Source: CAYNEI01 sp964396185 (lineage in GTDB: Archaea; Thermoplasmatota; SW-10-69-26). Taken from it: 12,304 nucleotides of DNA. Numbering within the stretch: position 1 is the first letter of the stretch; every line of letters begins with the position of its first letter. Positions 1 through 5,567 of the stretch are shown in pieces. Below the pieces are notes generated by a model. The model did not search any database. It saw only the letters and a list, made by a program, of their open reading frames with translations, and had not been told where the DNA came from. The position numbers were made by a program, and so were the translations under genes. The stretch covers positions 1-12,304 of the forward strand of contig CAYNEI010000066.1 of NCBI GenBank assembly GCA_964396185.1, given 5' to 3'.

Positions 1-1
1 T

Positions 2-1021
2 TCACACCAGCGGCGAGTTGTGGGGCCCGCCCAGGAGCAGGAAAGCCAAGAGGATCAGGCCCACGTAGGCGATCTCCATGAGCCAGAAGCTGGTCACCAG
101 CCTGGGCTCTGGCATGGGGGCACGCTTCATGACCACGTGGGTGAGGCTCTGCACGGGGCCCACGTAGTGCAGCCGGCCGTCCCGGATGCCGGTGGCGAAC
201 GTTTCGGCAGCGAAGCCACCTTTGGCCTTGAGCAGGAACTCGACGACATGGGGGATGAAGAGCAGGGCACCCCAGAACTCCACCTGGCTCACGATGGCAG
301 CCGCAGCGATGACCGCGCCCACGAGAAGGGTCATGGTGTCTCCTGGGAAGACGCGTGAGGGGTAGACGTTGAACCACAGGAAGCCGCCGAGAGCGCCGAT
401 GAGCGGGAAGAGGAGCACGAGGCCTGTGAGATTCCCGTCCACGAGGATGATGACCGAGAGGGCACCGGCCAGGATGATGCCTAGCCCCGTGCCCATCCCG
501 TTGAACCCCTCGAGCATATTGAAGCCGTTGGAGGCGCACGCGATCCCGAGTGGTACGAGGATGATCGGGTAGGCCAGGCCGAAATCCAGGCTGCCGAGGA
601 TCGGCAACTCGACGGCGGTGGAGGGGACGTACAAGGCCAGCGGGGCGGCGAAGGCGAACGGGATGAAGGCCTTGAAGCGCTGGCGCAGCACGACCAGATC
701 GTCGAGCACGCCCGTGATGCACGCGCCTGCCGCAACGACGAGGCTTGCCAGGATGAGCGACTCCTCGGCGGGCGTGACGTCGGCAAGCCCGAGCACGGTG
801 AACGCACCCACGTTGAAGGCCAGGAAGACCGCCAGCCCACCCATCTCGGGCACCTCCGGGCGACCCTCCTTGTGGATGTCGTTGCCGGTGATGCCCGCGC
901 CTCTGAGCTTGCGCATGGTGCGCGGTGTTGCCAGCACAGCCGCGATGAGGCCCACGATCAGGCCGAGGGCCAGCGCCTCGCGCAGACGGAGCGCGACCCC
1001 GAGGGTGTCTGCCAGCGTCAT
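2..1021 (-). CDS. UDP-GlcNAc:dolichyl-phosphate GlcNAc-1-phosphate transferase (Alg7/AglH-like, glycosyltransferase family 4)
   Basis: A complete 339-aa polytopic membrane protein. Enzymes of the MraY/WecA/Alg7 superfamily move a sugar-1-phosphate from a UDP-sugar to a polyprenyl or dolichyl phosphate, the first step of lipid-linked glycan assembly at the cytoplasmic membrane face. Visible motifs are TGNDIHKEGRPEVPEMGG-like cytoplasmic loop 1 (about 45-62), the Mg-binding DD pair (D107-D108 in TGVLDDL), NGFNMLEGFNG (165-175) and FPGDTMTLLVG (225-235, D228). The loop IPHVVEFLLK (257-266) resembles the eukaryotic/archaeal Alg7 branch more than WecA. About ten hydrophobic segments are present. 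The ATG at 1021 has no good Shine-Dalgarno but lies 30 bp from a CTTTAAG box, which fits a near-leaderless transcript. It lies 106 bp downstream of the GT-C-like gene on the same strand. The family is secure; the exact sugar (GlcNAc or another HexNAc) is inferred. Confidence 0.9.
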   Translation of the reverse strand: MTLADTLGVALRLREALALGLIVGLIAAVLATPRTMRKLRGAGITGNDIHKEGRPEVPEMGGLAVFLAFNVGAFTVLGLADVTPAEESLILASLVVAAGACITGVLDDLVVLRQRFKAFIPFAFAAPLALYVPSTAVELPILGSLDFGLAYPIILVPLGIACASNGFNMLEGFNGMGTGLGIILAGALSVIILVDGNLTGLVLLFPLIGALGGFLWFNVYPSRVFPGDTMTLLVGAVIAAAAIVSQVEFWGALLFIPHVVEFLLKAKGGFAAETFATGIRDGRLHYVGPVQSLTHVVMKRAPMPEPRLVTSFWLMEIAYVGLILLAFLLLGGPHNSPLV

Positions 1022-1047
1022 GCCTGGGCCCCGAGCCCTGTGCTGGG

Positions 1048-1054
1048 CTTAAAG
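1048..1054 (-). promoter_or_regulatory. TATA-like box for the GlcNAc-1-P transferase gene
   Basis: On the minus strand the sequence is CTTTAAG, centred about 30 bp upstream of the ATG at 1021. It lies in the gap after the GT-C gene stop, so the transferase gene could have its own promoter as well as readthrough. The spacing matches the other TATA-like boxes in this window. Confidence 0.5.
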
Positions 1055-1127
1055 CCATCGAGGTTCGCGCTCGGCAGGCCGATCCGCGGCTCGCGGTGGA
1101 GCCAGGCGGGCCTGGGCCATGGGCTGG

Positions 1128-2768
1128 CTAGCCTTTGGCGGCCCGCTCGGCGGCACGGATCTCAGCCAGCTCGCGGGTCACATCGTCCGGGAGGGTCCAG
1201 ACGTTGTGAGCGCGCTCCTCGAAGACGCCGGGGTAGGGGTTGCGCGGTCCGATGACCAGCGAGATGTCGTTGAGGATGTAGAAGGCCAGGTCGTGCTCGC
1301 CCTGGAGGTAGCTGGTCCATGCGCCGCTGTTGCTCGGTGGCCCGCCGGGCCGGAGCACGCTGTAGGGGATCTTGCCGGTCATCTCGGTGAAGAACGGGGC
1401 TTGCCACGGGTGGGCCAGGAAAACCTCGTGCTCGGGGCCGGCCACCTCGGCTGCGCGTTGGTAGTCGGCCCAGACGATGTCGTCCATGACGCGGTAGAAC
1501 TGCTCGTCGGTGTGGTGGCCCACGGGCGTGGAGAGCGCTGTTGTGGTCACGAGCACGCCGGCGATGATGGCGAGCAGGGGCGTGGTGCGTGCGGCGAGCT
1601 TGGCTGGGCGCCATCGCTTGCCGACCCACTGAGCACCCAGGGAGAGGATCTGGCCTCCTCGCCGGGCGATGACGGCAAGCCCGTAGCCGGCTGGCACGGC
1701 GGCGGCCAGGAAGAACGGCGGGTGCCAGCGCGTATAAGTGGCGTACGTGCCCCATTCGAACACGCGCCCGCCCACGATCAGCGCGAGCGCGAACGCGCTC
1801 AGGCCGCCGAAGGCCTGGATGGTCTCGGCGTTCTCCTCAGGTGGATCCAGGGCGAGAAGGGCCAGGCCGAGGGCCCAGAGGCCCAGCAGGATGAGCCCGA
1901 AGCTATCGAAGATCGACCAGTCGATGGGCAGGGTCTCCTCGCGGGCCACCTGGCCCTCCACGTCCCCTGTGAAGGTGCGGTAGAGCCAGGCCACGGGCAG
2001 AAGCGAGAGGGCGAGCAGCGTGAGCGTGGCGCGGCGCCCCTTGCCGGAGGAGGCAAGCGCGCCGATGCCCAGGATGGCCACGCAGGCGAACCCGGCGATC
2101 AGATGCACGAAGAAGGCCCAGGCGGTGACCATGAGCAAGAGCAGAGCAGTGACCGCGCGCTTGCGCGCTGGAGCCAACAGGATGGCGACCACGGGCAGCC
2201 AGGCCATGGAGAAGCCGATGGGCACGAGGAAGCCCGTGCCCAAAAAGCGCACCGTGGTGGGCACGAGGCCCACGAAGGCTGCTGCCGGGATGGCCGCAGG
2301 GTTCGGGCGCATGAGCGCGTAGACCGCGAAGGCGACGAAGGTCATCCAGACGGCCGGGAAGAAGCGGTACAGGTCGTAGTGGCTCAAGCCCGTGAGCTCC
2401 TCGGCCTCAGCCCAGAAGGTGTGGTAGCCGCGCTCGTGCACGGCAGAGCGCATGCCGGTGAAGCCGTCCAGGGTGCCGGGGTTGTCCTGGTAGGGGGCCC
2501 AGCCGGTGAGCCGGTTCTCCTGCTGGGTGCGCGTGATCATGGAGGCGTGGAAGTGCTCGTCCACGTGGATGGCCCACGGGTAGCCGTCGCGCTCGCCGCT
2601 CACGAACTCGGCCATGGCCCCGCCCAGGCCCACCAGCGGGTTCTGGTCCTCAGGCGGTGGGTCCTCGAAGGTGCCCAGGTGCGGGATGAACTGGACGGAG
2701 AAGACGAAGATGAGGGCCAGGGTGAGCCCGACCCCTTCGCCGATGCCGCGCCACGGGACCCTTCGCAC
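1128..2768 (-). CDS. GT-C-like polytopic membrane glycosyltransferase (hypothetical)
   Basis: A 546-aa protein from the GTG at 2768. After a first TM helix (about 12-28) there is a long extracellular loop with D70-E71-H72-F-H74 in IHVDEHFHASMI, resembling the acidic first-loop motif of GT-C enzymes (oligosaccharyltransferases and dolichyl-phosphate mannosyltransferases). Some ten further hydrophobic segments follow, up to about residue 411. A soluble C-terminal region (about 412-546) carries HPWQAPFF, NPYPGVFEE and HNVWTL. The neighbouring Alg7/AglH-like gene supports a role in lipid-linked or surface glycan synthesis. The frame stays open upstream to an ATG at 3050, but that stretch is Arg/Pro/Cys-rich, contains a perfect inverted repeat and runs antisense to a plausible plus-strand gene. 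I therefore prefer the GTG, 27 bp from a weak CCAAAAC box. The start is uncertain and the substrate unknown. Confidence 0.75.
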   Translation of the reverse strand: MRRVPWRGIGEGVGLTLALIFVFSVQFIPHLGTFEDPPPEDQNPLVGLGGAMAEFVSGERDGYPWAIHVDEHFHASMITRTQQENRLTGWAPYQDNPGTLDGFTGMRSAVHERGYHTFWAEAEELTGLSHYDLYRFFPAVWMTFVAFAVYALMRPNPAAIPAAAFVGLVPTTVRFLGTGFLVPIGFSMAWLPVVAILLAPARKRAVTALLLLMVTAWAFFVHLIAGFACVAILGIGALASSGKGRRATLTLLALSLLPVAWLYRTFTGDVEGQVAREETLPIDWSIFDSFGLILLGLWALGLALLALDPPEENAETIQAFGGLSAFALALIVGGRVFEWGTYATYTRWHPPFFLAAAVPAGYGLAVIARRGGQILSLGAQWVGKRWRPAKLAARTTPLLAIIAGVLVTTTALSTPVGHHTDEQFYRVMDDIVWADYQRAAEVAGPEHEVFLAHPWQAPFFTEMTGKIPYSVLRPGGPPSNSGAWTSYLQGEHDLAFYILNDISLVIGPRNPYPGVFEERAHNVWTLPDDVTRELAEIRAAERAAKG

Positions 2769-2790
2769 CAGGAGGGCAAGCCGCTCCCTC

Positions 2791-2800
2791 GGTTTTGGCC
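2791..2800 (-). promoter_or_regulatory. Weak TATA-like element upstream of the GT-C-like gene
   Basis: The minus strand reads GGCCAAAACC, centred about 27 bp before the preferred GTG at 2768. The box is poor in T and low-confidence. The symmetric element at 2912-2919 could instead fire on this strand, giving a leader of roughly 120 nt that would contain the inverted repeat at 2806-2849. Confidence 0.3.
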
Positions 2801-2805
2801 TTGTG

Positions 2806-2849
2806 GTCGGCGAGCGCGGTGGTCGTGGTGGGCGGGCGCGCTCGCCGAC
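2806..2849. repeat. 13-bp perfect inverted repeat in a divergent intergenic region
   Basis: GTCGGCGAGCGCG (2806-2818) pairs perfectly with CGCGCTCGCCGAC (2837-2849) around an 18-nt loop. It lies between the GT-C-like gene (minus) and the small TM coiled-coil gene (plus). It could be an operator or an RNA hairpin in a GT-C leader transcript. Its presence argues that this stretch is not coding. Confidence 0.75.
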
Positions 2850-2911
2850 GGCGTGCGGCTGGGCTGCCGGTACGAGGCTAGGCCTGCGCTGGGCACTCGT
2901 CCTGGAGAACC

Positions 2912-2919
2912 GATATACG
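2912..2919 (+). promoter_or_regulatory. TATA-like box GATATACG for the TM coiled-coil gene
   Basis: GATATACG is centred near 2915, 28 bp upstream of the GTG at 2943, the right distance for a leaderless transcript. Its core is nearly symmetric, so it could also act toward the minus-strand GT-C-like gene. Confidence 0.45.
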
Positions 2920-2942
2920 CGACAACGACGCCACCGGTATCT

Positions 2943-3254
2943 GTGCCACCGCTCGGAACCTGGGCCGCCATCGCCGCCATCGCGGCAGCAGCCATCGCAG
3001 CGCTTGCCTTCGCAGCACCGCCCCTCGTCCGGCTTGGCGTGATGTGGCAACGCATGGTGCAGGCCGAGAAATCTTCCGAACAGGTAGGTCGAGATCTACA
3101 GAACGTGAAGGATGAGATCAACGATCTATGGCTTGAGGTAGCAACGCCGCCAGGCCGAGTGGATTCCGATTCGGGCAGGGCGAAACATGCAGGCGCGAGC
3201 GACGAATATTTTAAGAGCAAGGAAGATGAGAGTGATGACCTTGATGGCGGATGA
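2943..3254 (+). CDS. Small single-pass membrane protein with a coiled-coil-like segment (hypothetical)
   Basis: A 103-aa protein from the GTG at 2943. A short N-terminus leads into one Ala-rich TM helix (about 7-33: AIAAIAAAAIAALAF then APPLVRLGV). Next comes an amphipathic segment with heptad-like spacing (about 38-66, VQAEKSSEQVGRDLQNVKDE) and an acidic, charged tail (about 75-103). The frame is open far upstream, antisense to the GT-C-like gene, but that part looks like shadow sequence. The GTG sits 28 bp after a GATATACG box, which sets the start. The codon mix around 3030-3250 is less GC-extreme than in the flanks. The end overlaps the start of the next gene, suggesting coupling. No family recognised; it could be an envelope scaffold or signalling partner, but nothing in the sequence shows this. 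Confidence 0.55.
   Translation: MPPLGTWAAIAAIAAAAIAALAFAAPPLVRLGVMWQRMVQAEKSSEQVGRDLQNVKDEINDLWLEVATPPGRVDSDSGRAKHAGASDEYFKSKEDESDDLDGG
3206..3214 (+). promoter_or_regulatory. TATA-like box ATATTTTAA for the 90-aa gene
   Basis: ATATTTTAA is one of the most AT-rich patches in the region, centred at 3210. That is 25 bp before the ATG at 3235, suggesting a leaderless promoter inside the 3' end of the preceding gene. Confidence 0.5.
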
Positions 3255-3507
3255 CTCGGAACGGGGAGAGCCGTTGAAGTTCGGGGAGCACCGGTGGTTC
3301 TCCGAAGACCGGCTCGATTCCTTGCTGACGAAGTTCCGACGGCATGAGCTCACGCTCCGGGAAGCTCGTGAGTTGGTGCTCTACCTGGAGGAGGACCTTG
3401 AGTTCGCCGAGGCCACGGGCCGCAAGCGTCTGGCCCGCCGGATCTGGGTCTTGAAACGGGGCGTCGAAGGGTTCATCGCGTTGGAGCCACGCGGTCGACC
3501 CGTCTGA
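3235..3507 (+). CDS. Conserved-looking 90-aa charged helical protein (hypothetical)
   Basis: The protein is 90 aa from the ATG at 3235. It is soluble, rich in Arg, Glu and Leu, and looks mostly helical: FSEDRLDSLLTKFRRHELT then LREARELVLYLEEDLEFAEA and GRKRLARRIWVLKRGVEGFI. There is no signal peptide or TM segment. Other in-frame ATGs lie at 3187, 3226 and 3244. The 3187 start is upstream of the TATA-like box at 3206-3214, while 3235 lies 25 bp from it, so I prefer 3235; 3244 remains possible. It overlaps the end of the upstream TM gene by 20 bp and stops only 2 bp before the convergent stop of the RHH antitoxin gene. No family recognised. The antisense frame here lacks protein-like character. 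Confidence 0.6.
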   Translation: MTLMADDSERGEPLKFGEHRWFSEDRLDSLLTKFRRHELTLREARELVLYLEEDLEFAEATGRKRLARRIWVLKRGVEGFIALEPRGRPV

Positions 3508-3509
3508 GT

Positions 3510-3701
3510 TCACGGCTCGCCAAGTCCCCAGCGGATGTCCTCGTCGACAGCTTGCTCGACTCGGACAAGTTGCTTGCGCTGGACCAACTGTCGTACGGCG
3601 TCTCGCAGAGCCTCAGAGCGGTCGGCGTACCAGCCCTGCTCGACCAGCCCGTCGAGCGCCATCACAAGTCGATCTGTCAGTTCGGCTGTCACCGTCTGCA
3701 T
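3510..3701 (-). CDS. Ribbon-helix-helix (CopG/ParD-like) antitoxin or repressor
   Basis: A 63-aa protein with a classic RHH layout: a short basic-to-polar strand (MQTVTAELT), helix A (DRLVMALDGLVEQG), then the typical YADRSEALRDAVRQLV turn and helix B (about 25-41), then a short acidic tail. RHH dimers bind operator DNA through the N-terminal strand. In toxin-antitoxin operons the tail neutralises the toxin. The ATG at 3701 has a good AGGTGA Shine-Dalgarno about 7 nt upstream. The gene starts 32 bp after the vapC stop, so it is the third gene of the vapBC operon. No toxin follows: downstream is a convergent gene. It may be an orphan antitoxin, or an extra regulator of the cassette. Confidence 0.8.
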   Translation of the reverse strand: MQTVTAELTDRLVMALDGLVEQGWYADRSEALRDAVRQLVQRKQLVRVEQAVDEDIRWGLGEP

Positions 3702-3733
3702 CTCAGTTCACCTTCGGATGTCGGCGCCCCTCT

Positions 3734-4198
3734 TCAAAGCACCCCGTCCTGCACGTGGGCCAACGCGCCAGCGATGTCCAGCCCGTAGTCCACGCCGAGC
3801 ACGGCTCGGGCGGACTCGAGCAGACGCTTGTCCTCTGTGAGCAGGAACCCCCCCGTGCGTTGGGCAAGCTCGAGGTAGGATGCGTCGTAGAAGGTGAGGC
3901 CTTCTTCATCGACGATCCGAGCAGTCGCCTCGATCGCAGCCCGGTCGGGTTGGTCGAGCTCGACATCGCGAAGCATGAAATGCACGACGCGGTCCCTCAC
4001 CTCCGGGTTCCCGCCGAACTGGCCGGGGAACTTCTTGTGGATCACGTTGCCCACCTCCCAGGTGATGAGCGCCGGAGCGGACAACCCGAACCGTGACCCG
4101 AGATGGGCGAATACGAGCTTCAGCGGATCTTCCCCGCCATGGCGTCGCTCCTCGGCTGCGGGTCGGATGAGCGCGCTGGCGTCGACGACGACGGTCAT
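3734..4198 (-). CDS. vapC: VapC-family PIN-domain ribonuclease toxin
   Basis: A 154-aa PIN-domain protein. The conserved acidic residues that coordinate Mg are visible: D6 in VVVDASAL, E48 in ITWEVGNVIHK, D105 in FYDASYLELA and D123 in LLTEDKRLL. VapC toxins cleave RNA, usually tRNA or rRNA, and are held inactive by VapB. The length is slightly above the usual 130-145 aa. A short insertion-like segment (about residues 14-30, RPAAEERRHGGEDPLKL) follows the first strand. The ATG overlaps the vapB stop as ATGA, the standard translational coupling in these modules. The RHH gene follows 32 bp downstream. Catalytic residues look intact. The target RNA cannot be read from the sequence. Confidence 0.9.
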   Translation of the reverse strand: MTVVVDASALIRPAAEERRHGGEDPLKLVFAHLGSRFGLSAPALITWEVGNVIHKKFPGQFGGNPEVRDRVVHFMLRDVELDQPDRAAIEATARIVDEEGLTFYDASYLELAQRTGGFLLTEDKRLLESARAVLGVDYGLDIAGALAHVQDGVL

Positions 4199-4410
4199 CG
4201 AGAATCCCGGTCCTCTCGGATGATCTCCTCGATCGGGCGAGGTAGCTTGGCTTGGACCTTCGAGAGCTCATCCATGCTCTCCTCGATCCGCATCTTGCGC
4301 ACCATCGCCTGGAAGGACTCTCGGGCGAATTGGTTCGGGTTGATCCCCTTGCCCTCCAGGTAGGCAAGCGTCTCCGTCGGTTCCCGGAACTGGACGACAC
4401 CAGTTGCCAT
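4195..4410 (-). CDS. vapB: VapB-like ribbon-helix-helix antitoxin
   Basis: A 71-aa antitoxin partner of the overlapping vapC. The N-terminus reads as a strand (VVQFRE), helix A (TETLAYLEGKGI), a turn with NPNQFARESFQ and helix B (AMVRKMRIEE). This RHH DNA-binding fold is followed by a charged tail (about 45-71) that would wrap the toxin. The start at 4410 is chosen over an in-frame ATG at 4431 because a TATA-like box (4433-4440) is centred 26 bp from 4410, leaving 4431 too close to it. The transcript is therefore probably leaderless. Three direct repeats at 12-bp spacing overlap the promoter and start codon, which fits autorepression by VapB or VapBC. Confidence 0.85.
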   Translation of the reverse strand: MATGVVQFREPTETLAYLEGKGINPNQFARESFQAMVRKMRIEESMDELSKVQAKLPRPIEEIIREDRDSR

Positions 4411-4438
4411 ACACAATCGTATACACCTCATAATACAT
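4409..4438. promoter_or_regulatory. Probable vapBC operator: three 6-bp direct repeats at 12-bp period
   Basis: ATACAC occurs at 4409-4414 and 4421-4426, and the one-mismatch copy ATACAT at 4433-4438. The period is exactly 12 bp. The array spans the vapB start codon, the predicted transcription start and the TATA-like box. Regularly spaced direct repeats are how RHH repressors commonly bind, so autoregulation is the likely use. Confidence 0.6.
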
Positions 4439-4440
4439 AA
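4433..4440 (-). promoter_or_regulatory. TATA-like box for vapBC
   Basis: The minus strand reads TTATGTAT, centred about 26 bp upstream of the vapB ATG at 4410. It overlaps the third copy of the operator-like repeat, so a bound antitoxin would block TBP. Confidence 0.55.
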
Positions 4441-4466
4441 GGCTCGTTGCCCGGGGATGCAACCCC

Positions 4467-4472
4467 TTATCT
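4467..4472 (+). promoter_or_regulatory. TATA-like box for the small three-TM gene
   Basis: TTATCT (CCTTATCTG in context) is centred near 4469, 26 bp before the GTG at 4495. It is divergent from the vapB promoter; the two start codons are 84 bp apart. Confidence 0.45.
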
Positions 4473-4494
4473 GTCCCCGCTCTATCGCTGCCCC

Positions 4495-4770
4495 GTGGTC
4501 GACGTCGTCCAGCTCATCCTGGGAACACTCATCCTCTGGGCTCCGGGGCTGACGTGGACCTGGGCGCTGGTGGATGGCCTGGACTGGGCCAAGTTCCTGG
4601 CGGTCAGCGTCATCGTGGCCCTCACGATCCAACCGGGCACCGTGTACGTGCTCAACGTCTTCCTGGGCGTACCCATCACGGCGATGAACGCCGCGCTTGT
4701 GTCGCTGGGCTTGGCTAGCTTGGGCCTGGCCTGGGCTCTCCGGGAGCCGGTGGCTCGAGCGATGGCCTGA
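4495..4770 (+). CDS. Small three-TM membrane protein, DUF1616-like
   Basis: A 91-aa, strongly hydrophobic protein with three probable TM helices (about 4-25, 31-57 and 61-82). The pattern APGLTWTWALV, DWAKFLAVSVIVALTIQPG and VLNVFLGVPI resembles the N-terminal part of DUF1616 proteins, archaeal membrane proteins of unknown role. This match is from memory and is tentative. The GTG at 4495 is chosen because it lies 26 bp from a TTATCT box; a longer frame begins upstream of that box. The last 56 bp overlap the 3' end of the convergent ABC ATPase gene. Function unknown. Confidence 0.6.
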   Translation: MVDVVQLILGTLILWAPGLTWTWALVDGLDWAKFLAVSVIVALTIQPGTVYVLNVFLGVPITAMNAALVSLGLASLGLAWALREPVARAMA

Positions 4771-5464
4771 GCCCTTCTTCTTCCTCCCCCTCTGCGCCCG
4801 GGGTCTCGCGTTGCACGATGCGACCATCCTTGAGATGGAGCACCCGGTCGCCGGCATCCCGTGCCAGCGGATCATGCGTGGCCACGAGCACCGCCGTGCC
4901 CAGGCGCTGGGCCACGCGCTGTAGCGCCTCCAAGGCTCGCAGGGCGTTGTCCTCGTCCAGGTTGGCGGTGGGCTCGTCGGCCAGGAGCACCACGGGGTGG
5001 TTGACCAGTGCTCTGGCCATCGCGGCGCGCTGGGTCTCGCCTCCCGAGAGCGTAGCTGGGAAGGCTGATGCCCGGTGGTCCACGCCGAAGAAGCCCAGCA
5101 CGCGCTCGGCTCGCTCGCGGGCATCCTTGCGTCCGGCCAGCTTCATGGGCAGCTCCACGTTCTCCACCACCGAGAGCTCGGGGATCAGGTGGAAGCGCTG
5201 GAACACGATGCCCACCTGGTCTCGTCGCAGCCGCGTGAGGGCCTCCTCGTCCAGCTCGGCCAGATCCGTGCCGTCCACGAGCACGCGGCCCTGGGTCGGC
5301 TCGTCCAAGCCGGCGATGAGGTTGAGAAGCGTGGTCTTGCCCGAGCCCGAGCGGCCCATGAGCACCACGACCTCGCCGGGGTCCACGCTCAACGTGACCT
5401 CATCGAGGACGTTGGTGACGTGGTCGTAGGTCTTCGAGACGCGGTCGACGCGGACGGCGGGCAC
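4715..5464 (-). CDS. ABC transporter ATP-binding protein (LolD/MacB/FtsE-type)
   Basis: A 249-aa ATPase with every core motif: Walker A GRSGSGKTT (37-45), Q-loop Q89 in VFQRFHL, signature LSGGE (139-143), Walker B VVLLADEP (158-165, catalytic E164) and H-loop H197 in VATHDPL. RFHLIPELSVVENVELPM is characteristic of the LolD/MacB subfamily, which works with FtsX-type permeases by mechanotransmission rather than classical translocation. The tail after about 221 is Glu- then Pro-rich, a non-canonical extension. The GTG at 5464 is chosen because a GTTTATG box lies 27 bp upstream; the longer frame upstream has no ATPase character. It is divergent from the FtsX-like permease gene, its obvious partner. 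The 3' end overlaps the convergent three-TM gene. Confidence 0.93.
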   Translation of the reverse strand: MPAVRVDRVSKTYDHVTNVLDEVTLSVDPGEVVVLMGRSGSGKTTLLNLIAGLDEPTQGRVLVDGTDLAELDEEALTRLRRDQVGIVFQRFHLIPELSVVENVELPMKLAGRKDARERAERVLGFFGVDHRASAFPATLSGGETQRAAMARALVNHPVVLLADEPTANLDEDNALRALEALQRVAQRLGTAVLVATHDPLARDAGDRVLHLKDGRIVQRETPGAEGEEEEGLRPSLEPPAPGEPRPGPS

Positions 5465-5487
5465 GCTTCGACCAAGGGGCCTGTGCC

Positions 5488-5494
5488 CATAAAC
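5488..5494 (-). promoter_or_regulatory. TATA-like box for the ABC ATPase gene
   Basis: The minus strand reads GTTTATG, centred at 5491, 27 bp upstream of the GTG at 5464. It faces away from the permease promoter about 48 bp off, so the two halves of the transporter share one control region. Confidence 0.5.
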
Positions 5495-5535
5495 GTGCGT
5501 GGTCCTCCCTCCTGGCACCACCAGGGGTTCACAAC

Positions 5536-5542
5536 GTATTTG
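5536..5542 (+). promoter_or_regulatory. TATA-like box for the FtsX-like permease gene
   Basis: GTATTTG is centred at 5539, 29 bp before the ATG at 5568. No Shine-Dalgarno lies near that ATG, which fits leaderless initiation. Confidence 0.45.
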
Positions 5543-5555
5543 TCGGGGGTCGAGC

Positions 5556-5567
5556 CTGGTCGACCAG
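5556..5567. promoter_or_regulatory. 12-bp perfect palindrome abutting the permease start codon
   Basis: CTGGTCGACCAG is a perfect 12-bp palindrome ending on the base before the ATG at 5568. It covers the predicted transcription start, where a bound dimeric repressor would block initiation. A second small inverted repeat (CCTGG 5511-5515, CCAGG 5521-5525) lies in the same 103-bp divergent region. Confidence 0.4.

Noticed and set aside
1119..2942. Long open plus-strand frame antisense to the GT-C-like gene
   Set aside because: The predicted protein is rich in Gly, His, Glu, Gln and Arg with no domain pattern, a typical shadow of a GC-rich gene. Only its last part (2943-3254) has protein-like character and a promoter.
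2769..3050. N-terminal extension of the GT-C-like gene to an ATG at 3050
   Set aside because: The extension is Arg/Cys/Pro-rich, contains the 13-bp inverted repeat and overlaps a better plus-strand gene with its own TATA-like box.
3211..3513. Minus-strand frame whose GTG overlaps the RHH stop, a possible partner toxin
   Set aside because: The GTGA overlap is attractive, but the sequence shows no toxin motif and mirrors the more protein-like 90-aa gene on the plus strand.
4458..4464. Another TGCAACC copy near the divergent vapB promoter
   Set aside because: A single 7-mer is expected about once or twice by chance in a window this size; it has no spaced partner.
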